Below, in pieces: positions 53,150 to 64,000 of a DNA stretch of 64,000 nucleotides. The notes below the pieces were generated by a model. That model searched no databases, was not told the origin of the DNA, and worked only from the letters and a program-made list of their open reading frames with translations. The position numbers and the translations under genes were made by a program. The first letter of the stretch is position 1. The number at the start of each line of letters is the position of its first letter. Source of the stretch: Epiperipatus broadwayi (taxonomy: Eukaryota; Onychophora; Udeonychophora; Euonychophora; Peripatidae); contig JAQFVV010000153.1 in the NCBI GenBank assembly GCA_028023455.1, positions 1,556,212-1,620,211 on the forward strand, read 5' to 3'.

Positions 53150-53595
53150 TATATCATGACCATTATTGTGAATCATAATCAGTGCACTGCAGGATGAAAG
53201 TCTCTCCAAGTTCAATCTATCTTTTCTGATATCTAGCCTCTCTTCTCCACATCACACCTGTACATTTTCTTATTTCATCCATCCATCTCACATGTGGTCT
53301 CTTTCTGAGTGTTTTATAATCTTTTGGAAACTAGTTTAAGATTTCAACTATATGTGCAGCCCAAATCCACTTCTGTCTCTTAAGTTTTTCAATGATGCCA
53401 GTAACACCTGTTTGCTCTCTTACCTATGTATTTCATTTTTGATCCCTTCTTGTTACTCCTAACATGCAACTCTCCATATTTCATTGAGTAATCTGAAATC
53501 TCTGTGTTGCTCTTCTGTTAAGTGTCTAAATATCAGATCTATAAGTAAGAACTGCTAAAACACATTCATTAAAAATCTTTTTCAAACACATAGGC
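53150..53595 (-). pseudogene. RTE-type LINE, decayed C-terminal part
   Basis: The minus strand translates, with several stops, into the conserved end of endonuclease-reverse transcriptases of RTE-like LINEs: NECVLAVLTYRSD (near 53570), MLGVTRRDQK (near 53460), TGVTGIIEKLKRQKWIWAAH (near 53415-53360), RPHVRWMDEIRKCTGVMWRR (near 53305-53240) and LGETFILQCTDY near 53195. In intact elements these read like CVLPVLTYGAETW, VTDVIEKIxxLKWxWAGH and RPxxRWxDEIxxxxGxxW. It is clearly dead. Confidence 0.75.
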
Positions 53596-54183
53596 ATATT
53601 TCCTTTTAATATTTAATTATTTTTACCAAAAGCACTTCAACCATGTATATGTGAGTGTATAATGTTAGAGCTAATAAAAGAAATATTCTTAAAACTGTTT
53701 CTATAAACCTATTATTACAAATATCATTTAATATTTATTTCACAATAAGATAATTCAATCTTCTTCTTAAATAGATACAAGCAAAACCTCATAATTGTCG
53801 ACCATGCATATTAATTACACTCAATTTAATTTTTAATGGACTTCAAAGCGTTAATTACTAAAACTCTTAAAGATATGTTTTTATTAATATAATATATATA
53901 TACACTTCACATTTTACTTTTAAAAGGCCTCCCAGGTATATGATTTGAAACAGTGCCTTGCAGAATATAGAAACGATTTTTATTATTAGCCAAAGTTAAC
54001 AAATATCATATTACTTTATATCTTAGTAGATAATAATTGTATTGTAAATCAATATTTTTGGTGTCAAACATTCCAATAAAGCTTAACTCAGCAAAAATAA
54101 TTGTTTATTCAATAAACTTTGTGAACTATCAAAATATCACATGATTATCATTTCATACGCTTATACATGTTGTTAATAAAAGT
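53596..54183. other. Gene-free AT-rich sequence
   Basis: Nothing recognisable. Confidence 0.5.
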
Positions 54184-54523
54184 ACCAAACTTTCCATATA
54201 GTAGTGCCACCAAGTGCAAGCCTTCATAATCAATAGGTGTAGGAAGGTTTGTGTATAAAATTTCTATCTAGTGTCTACTCATCCAATATTCACAGACTAG
54301 TTTCTAGCTTGTGAATTTCATCAATAAAGCTTGAATTGGAAACATTATGATATTTTCTTCTTGGGATCCTAGCTTTATAGTTAACCAAATAGGTAAAATA
54401 TTGCTACTAGAGGGTTGCATTACACCCTAAGATCTAGGAGCAGTGCTCTCAAATCCAAGGCTCCTCACTGATGCTCAAACTTCATTGCATTTAGTGGCAC
54501 TATTGTATGAAGTGTTTAGTAAA
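54184..54523. mobile_element. GCCAC-family MITE, copy 3, diverged and enlarged
   Basis: Ends with the inverted pair CATATAGTAGTGCCACCAAGTGC (left, 54195-54218) and the reverse complement of CATACAATAGTGCCACTAAATGC (right). The inner part GTGTATAAAATTTCTATC then TGTCTACTCATCC matches the 36.4 kb copy. Extra sequence between them suggests an insertion. Confidence 0.55.
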
Positions 54524-55254
54524 CGTTGTAAATAACTCATTTCAGTTTTTTTTTAAATAAAATGTAATATTTAAATTAATTTACATAATTATTGTTATAA
54601 AACTTATTTTAATTAGTCTCTACAATTTAAGATGTCAATTAATACAAATATATGACATAAATATATTGACGGCTACTAAATTCACAAAAAGATTTAAATT
54701 TTACAGATTATTTATTTATTTATTTTTATTATTCGGTTATTGTATTTTTTCAAATAACAAGCCCTTGCAAATGAATATATTTTATTTATTTATTTTTGTT
54801 ATATTATATAAGAAATATTACATACTTTTAAAATCCTTTTATATATATATATATATATTTAATATTACCTGGGTATTGTTTTAAACGATAGTAGAGGATA
54901 TTACGAATACAAAAAATATTTTAAACAATCTAACAATTTTTTTGTCTATATTGTATTCAACTTTTAGCCAGGATCAAATTCACCAGTTAGTGATTGCATG
55001 TAATAAATATTATCTTTCTGTTTTTGCTTATACTAGCTATTAAATTTCCAATTAACGTGCGTAGTTTAGTGCCATGATAGAATAATGAATTCTAGAGCTC
55101 AGATCTTCGGACTATAGTTACATCGCTGTCAGATTCAGCTAAAACCATTTATGAATACATAATTTTTAATAACTTTTCCATGTTTAATATTAGTATTGGA
55201 ACTCATTCATATAATTACAAATCATTTAAATAATTAAACTGTTTATTTCTCTAC

Positions 55255-55328
<74 letters not shown>

Positions 55329-56570
55329 TAACAATAAATAAAATTCAGCAGTGCCATCTGTGAAACAAATATAAAATCTGAATAAAACAATATAGGTAAA
55401 AAGTAACCAAAAAAATAATCTCTTACTTATTCGCTGCAACGATGGTTATCATTTACCTAAACTGGTTTGTTCAGACTTTATGTTAGTTTCACAGGTAGTC
55501 CACCGAATTTTATCTATCGTTAAGAGGTGATTTTACTACATTTGAATTTTCAGCTAGCATTGTAGGATTTGTAACTTCAAAGCTGCAAGAACTTATTACA
55601 TTGGACAGATTAAGCTACAGTTATTATTATAATTTATAAAAAACATCGCGTTATATAAATTAAAAATTTACATTTATTACCATTTAGAGAAATCTTATTC
55701 TCAATAAAAGTAAAAATTGTATTTATACAAAAATATCTTCTGAGAAAGGATATGGTAGAAGTAAAAAGATTTTGACAGATTGTTGGTAATGTTGTTCTGT
55801 CAAAATAATCACATAAATCAATAATCAGATATAACTATAAAAACTAATACATTTCCTTAATATACATATATATTTCAATGTTATATTAAAGATTGAATAT
55901 ATCTTACTAATATAGTTTAATCGACTTTTTAAGTATCAATGCATTATCAACACGTGTTTGTATATATTTTTTAAACTGGACTGCGGACCAGCAATAATTA
56001 TCTATTGAAGTATTTTTAGTGTCTTGAGTCACATGTTGGAGTATATGCAGGAAATTATAAAACACACTTTAAAAAAAAAACTTAGATATTTTCAAGAATG
56101 CTGTATTTTCAGAATATAAATGAAATGTTGTAACTGTAATAACCCTCTTCCGTTACATATAATTTAATTATTATTTAAACTAATTTTTTGTTATTACAAT
56201 AGTTTTTTTTTTAGAAACAAACTATCGTATATTGTAGCTTTTCTTGTGTAAAACCATCTTCAGTAGATATTAACTACCATTAATTTACATATGTTGAATA
56301 TACAAAATTCTTATCATAAATTTCTATTTTTTTAATCTATACTATTTTTAAAAAATTCTCTATTTTTCTACTATTTTGTTCTACATTTTCTTTTATTTTT
56401 AATGCATTCTGCATGATCTTCCCCGCTATTATATATATACTATACAATATGTAAAACTTTAATATGTGTTGATATTAAACATGCACACACTATATAATTC
56501 AAAAGCAAAATATATAAATCAAAACTTTAAAATAATATAATATATTGAACAATTATATAAATAGTAATAA
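54524..56570. other. Gene-free AT-rich region with a TA array
   Basis: Contains a TA array at about 55257-55327. The ORFs at 54666-54884 and 55257-55439 are low complexity or cross the array. Confidence 0.5.
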
Positions 56571-56800
56571 AATTAATAAATTTTGTTGAATCTTCAAACG
56601 TTTTCGAAGGCATAACCTTCATTATCAAGAAGTCCAAACTCTCTCTTCGTTTTTTCACGATGTACTAATATGCAAATATACGACAAAACCGGGCAAAATA
56701 TGCAAATCAGAAACAGAACGTTATACTTGCCATTTCTTCGATATGGCGAATTTTGGACTGTTTTTACCATCTAATAGATTAATATAAAACACAAGATTAG
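56571..56800 (-). repeat. Possible 3' end of a retroelement with a structured motif
   Basis: On the minus strand TTGATAATGAAGGTTATGCC then TTCGAAAACGTTTGAAG gives a 5-bp stem-loop (GAAGG TTATG CCTTC) between a TTGATAAT stretch and GAAAACG, followed by an A/T-rich tail. This layout recalls the catalytic core of hammerhead ribozymes in Penelope-like elements, but key bases differ (see findings). No ORF is attached. Confidence 0.3.
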
Positions 56801-57249
56801 AACGATATCATTCTTTTCTCTTCTTCATATGTTGCTGATTTAAACAATGACAATACTAACATAGGAATTGGACCAGAGACTTTTCGATTTGTGAATGTTT
56901 GAGTTTAAGATGAGGATTTTAACCTTGTTGGTTAAGTATCACCTTAAATTCAACATTCACAAATTTAAAAGACTGTGGGTTGATTTCCATGCTTGTATTA
57001 TCACTGGTCAGGCAAGAAATATCTAAAGAAGAAACAAGAATAATACCACTTGAAACTTTGTGTTACATATTAATCTGTGAGTTGTAGCTAACAGTTGAGT
57101 CTATTTGAAAGTTTGAATAAAGTTTGAATTTTTTAAAAACATTTAACAATTAATATTAGTTGATGGAATTACAACTAAATTTTATCTTTACTAAGATTAT
57201 TACATTCTAAGAATAAATATTTAAATTTGTCTTGCCATACCCACTAAAT
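56801..57249. other. Gene-free sequence with a weak inverted repeat
   Basis: TTTGTGAATGTTTGAGTTTA near 56889 and its inverted copy TAAATTCAACATTCACAAAT near 56945 form a loose hairpin of about 85 nt. No gene. Confidence 0.45.
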
Positions 57250-58800
57250 CACATGTCAAATGTAAATCTTTTGACTATTTTTTAATTCATTCATTTGTCT
57301 CAAGTCTTACTGCTCTAACTTTAAATAATAAATCATTTCCTCTACTTTCATCAAAAATAAGTTCAGCTTCAGTATTGATCTTACTTTAATTCCCTTATTA
57401 TTATTTATAACTATCGGGTTATAATTTCCATAGTATTGTCTCTCATCTACTTAATAAATTTTTGATACTTCTATTTTAATTCCTAAAACATTATACATCT
57501 AATATTCTTTTGAAAGGACTTATTCCAATTTTTATATGTACATTCAGATGTAATCTCCGTCTTAATTATCCCATATATTTTTTATTACCTTCTCTAACTA
57601 ATTTATCCAACCAAAAATTATTTTAGCAAATCTATCCCTATCCATAAATTATAATCTTCTAAAAAAATTAGTTTTACTTATTGGCTTTTTTTTAATGAAC
57701 TGATGATTATTTTATATTATCTTATATAACTTTATCTGCCATCCACACGTTTCCTCCAAGTGCATATTTTTCCACTTTTTTTTTGCATCTTTTCCAAAGA
57801 TGACAATAATTTTTAAGTATGGCAATTGTATCAATGTAAAAATAGATGCATCATCGTCTTCTTTCCATCAGATTCTCCTTAGTTAGTCTTTTTTTTTTAC
57901 TTTGTTTTCTTTTATTGTCAAATTCTGATGTACTCTTTCCATTTTATTATATCATATTTCATCCCCCAAAGAAGTATATTGATGCATTTCTATTCTTTGT
58001 TCTTTCATTTGCCAATTAATTTTTAAATTTTCTAATATATTACTTATAAATATCTTGTATTTGCTAAATTAAATACAGTACTCATTTTCTTTTCTTTTTT
58101 AACATTTTTGACCAAGAATTATATCACTTGAAAAAATATTATTGTTAACCTGTATATAATATGTATGTTTTATTTTATCTAGTTTAAGTATTTCACATCC
58201 TAAATTTAATCTTAATAATTTATTTTTTAATTCACTTTAAAATCATGCATACAGTATAAATATTATATAATTTGACAATTGTGTTTAGATCAAATAGACC
58301 TAAACAAGTAAATAACTTGTTTAGTCTACCTTATTTACAATCCTCCAGTTGACATATATAATTTTTCTTATTTAATATTTTTCAGTAATTGTGCAATTTC
58401 ATTTTTTAAGTATGTTTTCCTACTCAATTTAGATCTTAACTCTATAATGTAACTCAACCCCAAAATATAATGATTGATTCTCTATCATTCCTAAATTCTC
58501 CCTGTATTTTTTTTAATATTTTGCCTTGCTATTTGCAGTAAAGTAGGAGAAAACTTTGTATGTAACTGATGTTACTGCAGACAATCGGTGTCTATCATTT
58601 TTTTCTTTTCTTTAAAAACTCACCTCATAATCTTCCAACTATCTGGAACACTCTTCCTTCACAATCCTGATAAAATTAAAAACATTTGTTCTAATTTTAA
58701 AATCATTTCTTCTCTCAGTATATCTAAATCTTTAACTTTGCCCACTTTTAACTTTTAAAAGCTTTACTTCATTATGTATTTGATGATAACAACATAATAA
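57250..58800 (-). pseudogene. Decayed LINE with reverse-transcriptase traces
   Basis: The minus strand is A-rich, as LINE coding strands often are, and shows scattered reverse-transcriptase traces in the expected order: a KVFSYFTANSK segment (near 58560, like the KVFSRILLNR region) and DDASIFTLIQLPYLKIIVIF (near 57855-57795), which matches the catalytic (Y/F)ADD motif and following strand-helix. Stops and frameshifts are frequent. Family and limits are uncertain; sequence up to about 59100 may belong to it. Confidence 0.5.
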
Positions 58801-59125
58801 TCTTAATTTTTTTAAGAGTTTAATTTTTGTTTTCTTTTATCTATATATTAATCCTTCCCTATCTATTATTTTAATATTTTTATTCTGATCAGTTTTCTAT
58901 TTTATGAAACTTTCTTGCTACTATCTTTCCATATACATACTATACTCTTTCTCTTATATTATTCTCATTTGACTTTATTTTTGCTGTTTTTTTTAAATAC
59001 ATTTTCGACTTTTCACTTCTGATATATCCACTTAATTTTTTTATTGTCTTTTTTTATAAATCTATTTGTCTTTTTCCTTTCCTTCACAATAATTTTTTTA
59101 ATTAATTTTATTATGTATATTTCTT

Positions 59126-59202
59126 CTAAGATTTTTAATTTTATTTAGACAAATTATACTAATATAAAATATAATGTGTCTAAATAAAATTGAAAATCTT
59201 AG
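59126..59202. repeat. 26-bp hairpin repeat
   Basis: The arms 59126-59151 (CTAAGATTTTTAATTTTATT...) and 59177-59202 are inverted copies with one mismatch and a 25-nt loop. This is the same arm and loop length as the hairpin at 6338-6414, but the sequence is unrelated. Confidence 0.75.
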
Positions 59203-60004
59203 ATTTTTACATTAGTTTATTTTTACTCAGTTAATTATGTTGTTTTTTGTTGTTGTTTGTTTTCATCAAAAAATTATTTTTTTTTTTTATACTTTCTCAA
59301 GATTTTTTTTTATCTATTCCTACATAATCATCAATACTAAAACTAACAAAACACAGTTCTCTCCTCTTTTGATCATTTTCTATATATTTTTATAATTGCT
59401 TAAAAGAAAACAAAAAATAAAAGATTGTTCTAATTATTTATCAAAGTAAACAAGTATAATACCTACTTTTAAAAAAACTGAACGAAATAAAACAAAATAT
59501 ATGATTTAAGACATGTAATTATTTTGTTGTAATAAATTACATTATAAAAACGTATATTTCTAAACCCAAAATTTATATATAAGTAGATATATATGTTACT
59601 TTGCAGAAATCTATTCATCTTTATATATCGAATTGTGCGTACACTCAGATATATACAGATGGTTACGAAACACAACAGTTATATGTATTCACACACATAC
59701 ATAGTCATATAAACATGTATATAAATTTCACCTCAAATATATATATATGTGTATACATATACGTAAATATATCCACTTGGACTCATTAATAAATATACAT
59801 GTAAACTTAATATAAATAAATGCATACAGCTCTACAATTATATATATATAATATAATCTACATACATAAATACACATATATATTTATATACATCCTTATA
59901 TATATATATTGAACCGGGTCCAAAAAAATAGATTGTTTATCTAGGTTTTTGTAATAATTTTTAGGAATCTAAATTTTAGTACGTTTAACATTTACTTTAA
60001 TACT
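59203..60004. other. Gene-free AT-rich sequence
   Basis: T-rich then TA/CA-rich; ORFs at 59469-59675 and 59601-59789 are low complexity. Confidence 0.5.
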
Positions 60005-60950
60005 ATGGGAACGGACCAGCCCTTCAAGCAGAGAAGAGAATAGCAGATCATGGCCAATCTCAACTGCTAGACTCAAACCCCTACTATCCAAAGCATTTTA
60101 TTTGTTTTGAGGATCAACCTCAAGTGCCAGCCAACCATAGGTTTTATAATCAGCATGCTTCAGATAACAGGCACACAATCCAACACTTGAAATATCCCAT
60201 GGCTAGTTCACACTCTATCTCAGGGTCCAGTGCATTTATTTAACACATAAAATAACTATACTCTTTAAATAATAGTGACACAGTCACAAGAGAGAGAATG
60301 AGAATACACCAAATAATATGTAAGCAAACATTAATATTTATTCATGAACACACATATCTAATACAATATAAAATAACACAGTATAATATTTTAGATAAAA
60401 ACATAAATGATTACTTTCAGGGTAAAATTATGATAGTCCTTCATTAATTAAAGTTAATGTAGACTGTTACTAAAAAGTATCTTTACCTAGGTTTTCATGA
60501 TTGTCAGTTTCCAACCAGTTGGCTTTTTGATCTTTATCGATGGTTCCAGGGCTTGTCTTCATTTCTTTGGCTCAACAATGGGAGAAAGAGTATGCAGCAG
60601 CATCTTCTTTAGAACTTAGGCATATGTTCTGGGCATTGGATCCAGGCAAGTATAATTGATTTTGCTGAGAATTAGGATATGAAGTTATCAAATGCTCCTA
60701 AAGATGGTCTAATATGCATTTTGCTAGATCTATGGCTTTTGCATTGATGTTGACCATAGCAGTAATTGATTGACTTACTACTGTGTTTACAGTTTCCAAA
60801 TATCTGGATCTCTGGAGCAATGAATAATGTAAGAGCACATATTAAGACTGGAATGATTCAATCACTAAATGCCAACTAGACTGATTTACTGATTGCAGAT
60901 CCAATTGATTTATAATAGGCCATAGCAATGTTATATTTTTTTTTTCTCTT
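60005..60950 (-). pseudogene. Unrecognised decayed element with coding-like sequence
   Basis: Base composition is clearly less AT-rich than the flanks at 60005-60240 and 60480-60900. On the minus strand (about 60865-60475) one frame gives about 125 codons with only two stops, including LETVNTVVSQSITAMVNINA and KAIDLAKCILDHL, which look protein-like rather than AT-noise. I do not recognise the family; a retroelement gag-like or DIRS-type ORF is possible. The left block holds a B-box-like GGGTTTGAGTC on the minus strand. Confidence 0.35.
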
Positions 60951-62857
60951 ACTGTTTTAATTCATTATCATCATTTTCTAATTTTGATCTTAACTTACAT
61001 CTGTTTTTAATTATTTTTACATTTGCTTTAATTTAATCTTTTGCTTAGATTAATCTCATATCTTATCAATAGTTTATATAGTCTTTTAATTAATACAATT
61101 TCAATATCATTTTCAATCAGAAATCTTATAAACTAATTGCATTCCAAATCTTTTACTAATTAATTTTTATTCTGTTTTCACATTTCCATTTTTAATTTAT
61201 AACAATTTATAAAAGATGTTTTTTAATCTTTATTTATAACTTTCACTATTTACTTATTTTTATTTTATAAAAAGAAAGTTTTTTTTCAAAAAAAAGAGAG
61301 AGAAAAGAGTTTTAAATCTTTTTTTTAATTCTTTTCCCCATTTGCTTTTTTAACAAATAGTTTTATTCTATTTTAAAAGCAATATATGCAATTTTGTTTT
61401 TTATTTTAACACTACATTTTAAAAGTATTCCTTAATTAATTATAATGTTTTGACTAGTCTTTCAAATAAATTTGATTATATATTTTTTTAAATTATGAAA
61501 CATATAATGCAGATATCCACTAGTGTTACTATATATATACACATATGCTTGGAACTGGTTTGAGGATAAGGATATTTGGAAAACCTTGTTAAGGGCTATT
61601 GGCAAGCTCATTGTACTATATATATATCAAAACAGTCACATTGTTTCACATATATAATTTGAAGTTCCCCCCCCCATTTAAAACTGTCAAGATAAAATAA
61701 AAAAGATGACACAGTTTTCAAAAATAAAAGTTAAAATAAAGAAATAAAAAAATGACAGCAATTTGAAAATTAATATTTTAAAATATTAAAAGTACAGTAA
61801 AAATATAGTATTTTACAAAAGTTTAATGTTTACATATTATCAAAAAGAAGGCTGTAGTTAACAGTTAATGAAAAAAAGGTTGACAGTTAATGAAAAAAAG
61901 GTTGTCATGGGCATAAAAATTAATATATGTTTTTCAAAAACATCAGATAAGAATCATTAGAATCTATTCCTGCCAAAAGTAGATGGCCAATGAGAAAAGA
62001 AAATAAACATACAGTCCTCCAAAAAGGTTGGTGTTAGATCAATCTGAAGACTAATAGATAAGAAAAGCATAAAAAGATAAATAGGGGAGTAGAGATTGCT
62101 TAGGAGATTTTTGTAGAAGATATATCATTAGAAAACATCAATATTGTTACTAGTAAAATCCAGATTATATGACTACTGGCCCAACAAAGCTTGGAGCACC
62201 ATGAATTATAAAAAGAAGAAACCTGTAACTAATAAAATGTTAAATGAAGAAACAAGTGGTTAAAATATTATATCTTCAAATGTCTGAGTAATAGAAAATA
62301 GCTTTCCTCTCTCCTCTGCCCTCTGTTCAGTTATGAAGTAAAATAAAATCAAGGCTTGTGAACTGACCATTGACTTTTGGGGCTCTCAGAACCCCCCTTA
62401 TTGATTAGAAAATTTATAATGAACCACCAGCAGATGCAGGTTCACATAGGGAAATTGTATGCCTTTTATAATAGCCTTTTATAATACGTAAAAATATTTT
62501 GTAAAATATATTTAGCAAGTTAAATTATATAATAATGAAATGTCACTTTTTTAAAAAAAAAAATTAAAAATGGAACGCATTGAAATAATAGATGAATTAA
62601 AAATATTTTGTAAGATGTGTTTATTGAACTAAATACGCAAAAATGATTTTACTAATCTGAAAATAATTCTATAATGAAATTCATGCTAATTTGTATCTAC
62701 ATAAAATAAATTATTGATAATGAAAATGACATTTATTATTTTACAAAATGCTTGAATAGAATTAATTAAATCTGGATCCACACACATATAAATCAAGGAA
62801 ATGTTTATGTAAGTGAGTAAGAAATTATAGATTAAAAATTGTTATATACACAAACAA
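60951..62857. other. Gene-free AT-rich region
   Basis: Contains a diverged CAGCTGGTCTGGAG-family remnant (about 61548-61620, with CTATTGGCAAGCTC), a C homopolymer at about 61666-61674 and a 23-bp unit (GACAGTTAATGAAAAAAAGG-like) twice in tandem at about 61857-61904. No gene is visible. Confidence 0.5.
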
Positions 62858-63370
62858 TGATGAATAAGTGGTTCAAACCCACAGCTATATAATATTAAGA
62901 AATATTAATAAAATGCATCCAAATAATAACTTCAACCCACATGGATATGATGAATAAGTCGTTCAAACCCACAGGTATATAATATATAAGAAATATTAAT
63001 AAAATGCATCCAAATAATGACTTCAAGCCACGCTGATATGATGAATGTGGTTCAAACCCACAGCTATATAGTATATTAGATCATAATAAAATGCATCCAA
63101 ATAATGACTTCAAACTGCCCTGATATGATGAATAAGTGGTTCAAACCCACAGCTATATAATATATTAAATAATAATAAATTATGTCCAAAAAATGACTTC
63201 AAACCACATTGATAGATGAATAAATGGTTCAAATCCACACCCATTTAATATGTTAAGTAATAATAAATCTTCCAAATAATGACATAAAAAATGCACCTGT
63301 ATGATGGATAAGTTGTTCAAACCCACACTTGTATGATATGTTAAATAAAACAACTATTTCAATATACCTG
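62858..63370 (+). repeat. Tandem array of about 86-91-bp monomers
   Basis: Five and a half monomers start near 62861, 62949, 63040, 63126, 63213 and 63302. Each has GATGAATAAGTGGTTCAAAC followed by CCACAGCTATATAAT, then an AATAAAATGCATCCAAATAA-like block and ACTTCAAACCACAT-GGATAT. Monomers differ by small indels. The repeated TGGTTCAAACCCAC resembles a pol III B box in every monomer. Confidence 0.8.
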
Positions 63371-63465
63371 GATTAAAATAAATACTTCAAGGTACTTGGA
63401 TTAGAACAAATACTTCAAGATACCTGGATAAATTAATTACTTCTATACACATGGATACATATCTT
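63371..63465 (+). repeat. Short subrepeats, TACTTCAAG-GTACCTGGAT type
   Basis: About three units of around 30 bp with ACTTCAAGGTACTTGGAT / ACTTCAAGATACCTGGAT. They end in the same GGATA motif as the neighbouring arrays, and look like truncated derivatives. Confidence 0.6.
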
Positions 63466-63521
63466 TGCAGATGAGGGAGCTTCAAGCCGAGAAAAACAAT
63501 TCCCACTCAGGAATGATCAGA

Positions 63522-63835
63522 AAAACACCCGTAATGTGCACATGGATATGAAGATAGCCAGTATAGAGACTGTCAGCAAACTTTTTCTTCTTCTTTAAAA
63601 ACTTTATAAGTAATGTTGCTATTAAATAAAATAATTGTTTAACACCCATAATGTGCACATGGATATGAAGACAGCCAGTATAGAGAGTGTCAGAAAACTT
63701 TTTCTTCTTCTTCTTTAAAAACTTTATAAGTAATGTTGTTATTAAATAAAAGTATTGTTTAACACCCGTAATGTGCCCACGGATATGAATGTTGTTATTA
63801 AATAAAATTATTGTTTCAAAATAAATAATACCTTT
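63522..63835 (+). repeat. Tandem array of about 120-bp monomers
   Basis: Two and a half monomers carry ACACCCGTAATGTGCACATG then GATATGAAGATAGCCAGTAT and TTTATAAGTAATGTTGTTAT. The third is internally deleted. The 123-codon ORF at 63482-63853 (minus) is a translation of these repeats, with the peptide units repeated, and is not a gene. Confidence 0.8.
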
Positions 63836-64000
63836 TGTCAATTTCATTTGCATTATTCATCCATTTATGCACTGATTCACAAGAATCTCATGACTCCTGA
63901 ACTATGTTTGGCATAATCAGACAATGGTAAGTAAGATTGTAGTGAGATGAAACTTTAGTGGCTCCATTTGGGAAACCAAACATATAAATTTTTAGATGCT

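Noticed and set aside
57250-58800. Functional reverse-transcriptase gene
   Set aside because: Only isolated motifs survive among many stops and frameshifts.
63482-63853. 123-codon minus-strand ORF
   Set aside because: It is a translation of the 120-bp tandem repeats; its peptide repeats with the DNA period.

Overview
The window is very AT-rich animal DNA (by eye about three quarters A+T) containing one clear host gene and a large amount of repeat-derived sequence. The gene is a two-exon Kruppel-like factor (KLF1/2/4 group) with a GT-AG intron of 880 bp, so the organism is a metazoan. The long TTA, AAT and GATA arrays, the short tRNA-derived SINEs with target-site duplications, the inverted-repeat elements and the sparse genes look most like a lophotrochozoan, probably a mollusc and perhaps a cephalopod. 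That placement is an inference from style, not from a marker.

Layout. 1-9.6 kb is a repeat-dense flank: a foldback family next to a TTA array, an inverted-repeat MITE, a TA-flanked terminal-inverted-repeat element, and a SINE with a target-site duplication. 9.6-11.8 kb is a broken non-LTR retrotransposon on the minus strand ending near another TTA array. 12-27.4 kb is mostly gene-free; it holds a foldback element at 16 kb, a 540-bp GATA array at 23.2-23.7 kb, and a SINE at 24.8 kb. 27.4-29.9 kb is the KLF gene with a compact upstream block of factor-binding consensus sites. 30-53 kb is again gene-poor, with MITEs, foldback elements, flanking TTA arrays and a 3' fragment of the same retrotransposon family seen at 10 kb. 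53-61 kb has two further decayed retrotransposons and a block of unrecognised coding-like sequence. 62.86-63.84 kb is a complex tandem array.

Function. Only the KLF gene can be assigned a cellular role: a nuclear zinc-finger transcription factor with a conserved activation motif, two SUMO-type motifs and three C2H2 fingers. Its upstream block carries MEF2-, SRF (CArG)-, CCAAT-, octamer- and CNC/Maf-type consensus matches. The other protein-like ORFs are microsatellite translations, retroelement debris or chance ORFs in AT-rich DNA. I found no CRISPR, bacterial-type or viral system. The most unusual material is the family of palindromic elements, whose outer arms carry a tRNA B-box-like motif and lie beside TTA arrays in at least two copies, and the tandem array near the right edge that repeats a similar motif in each monomer.
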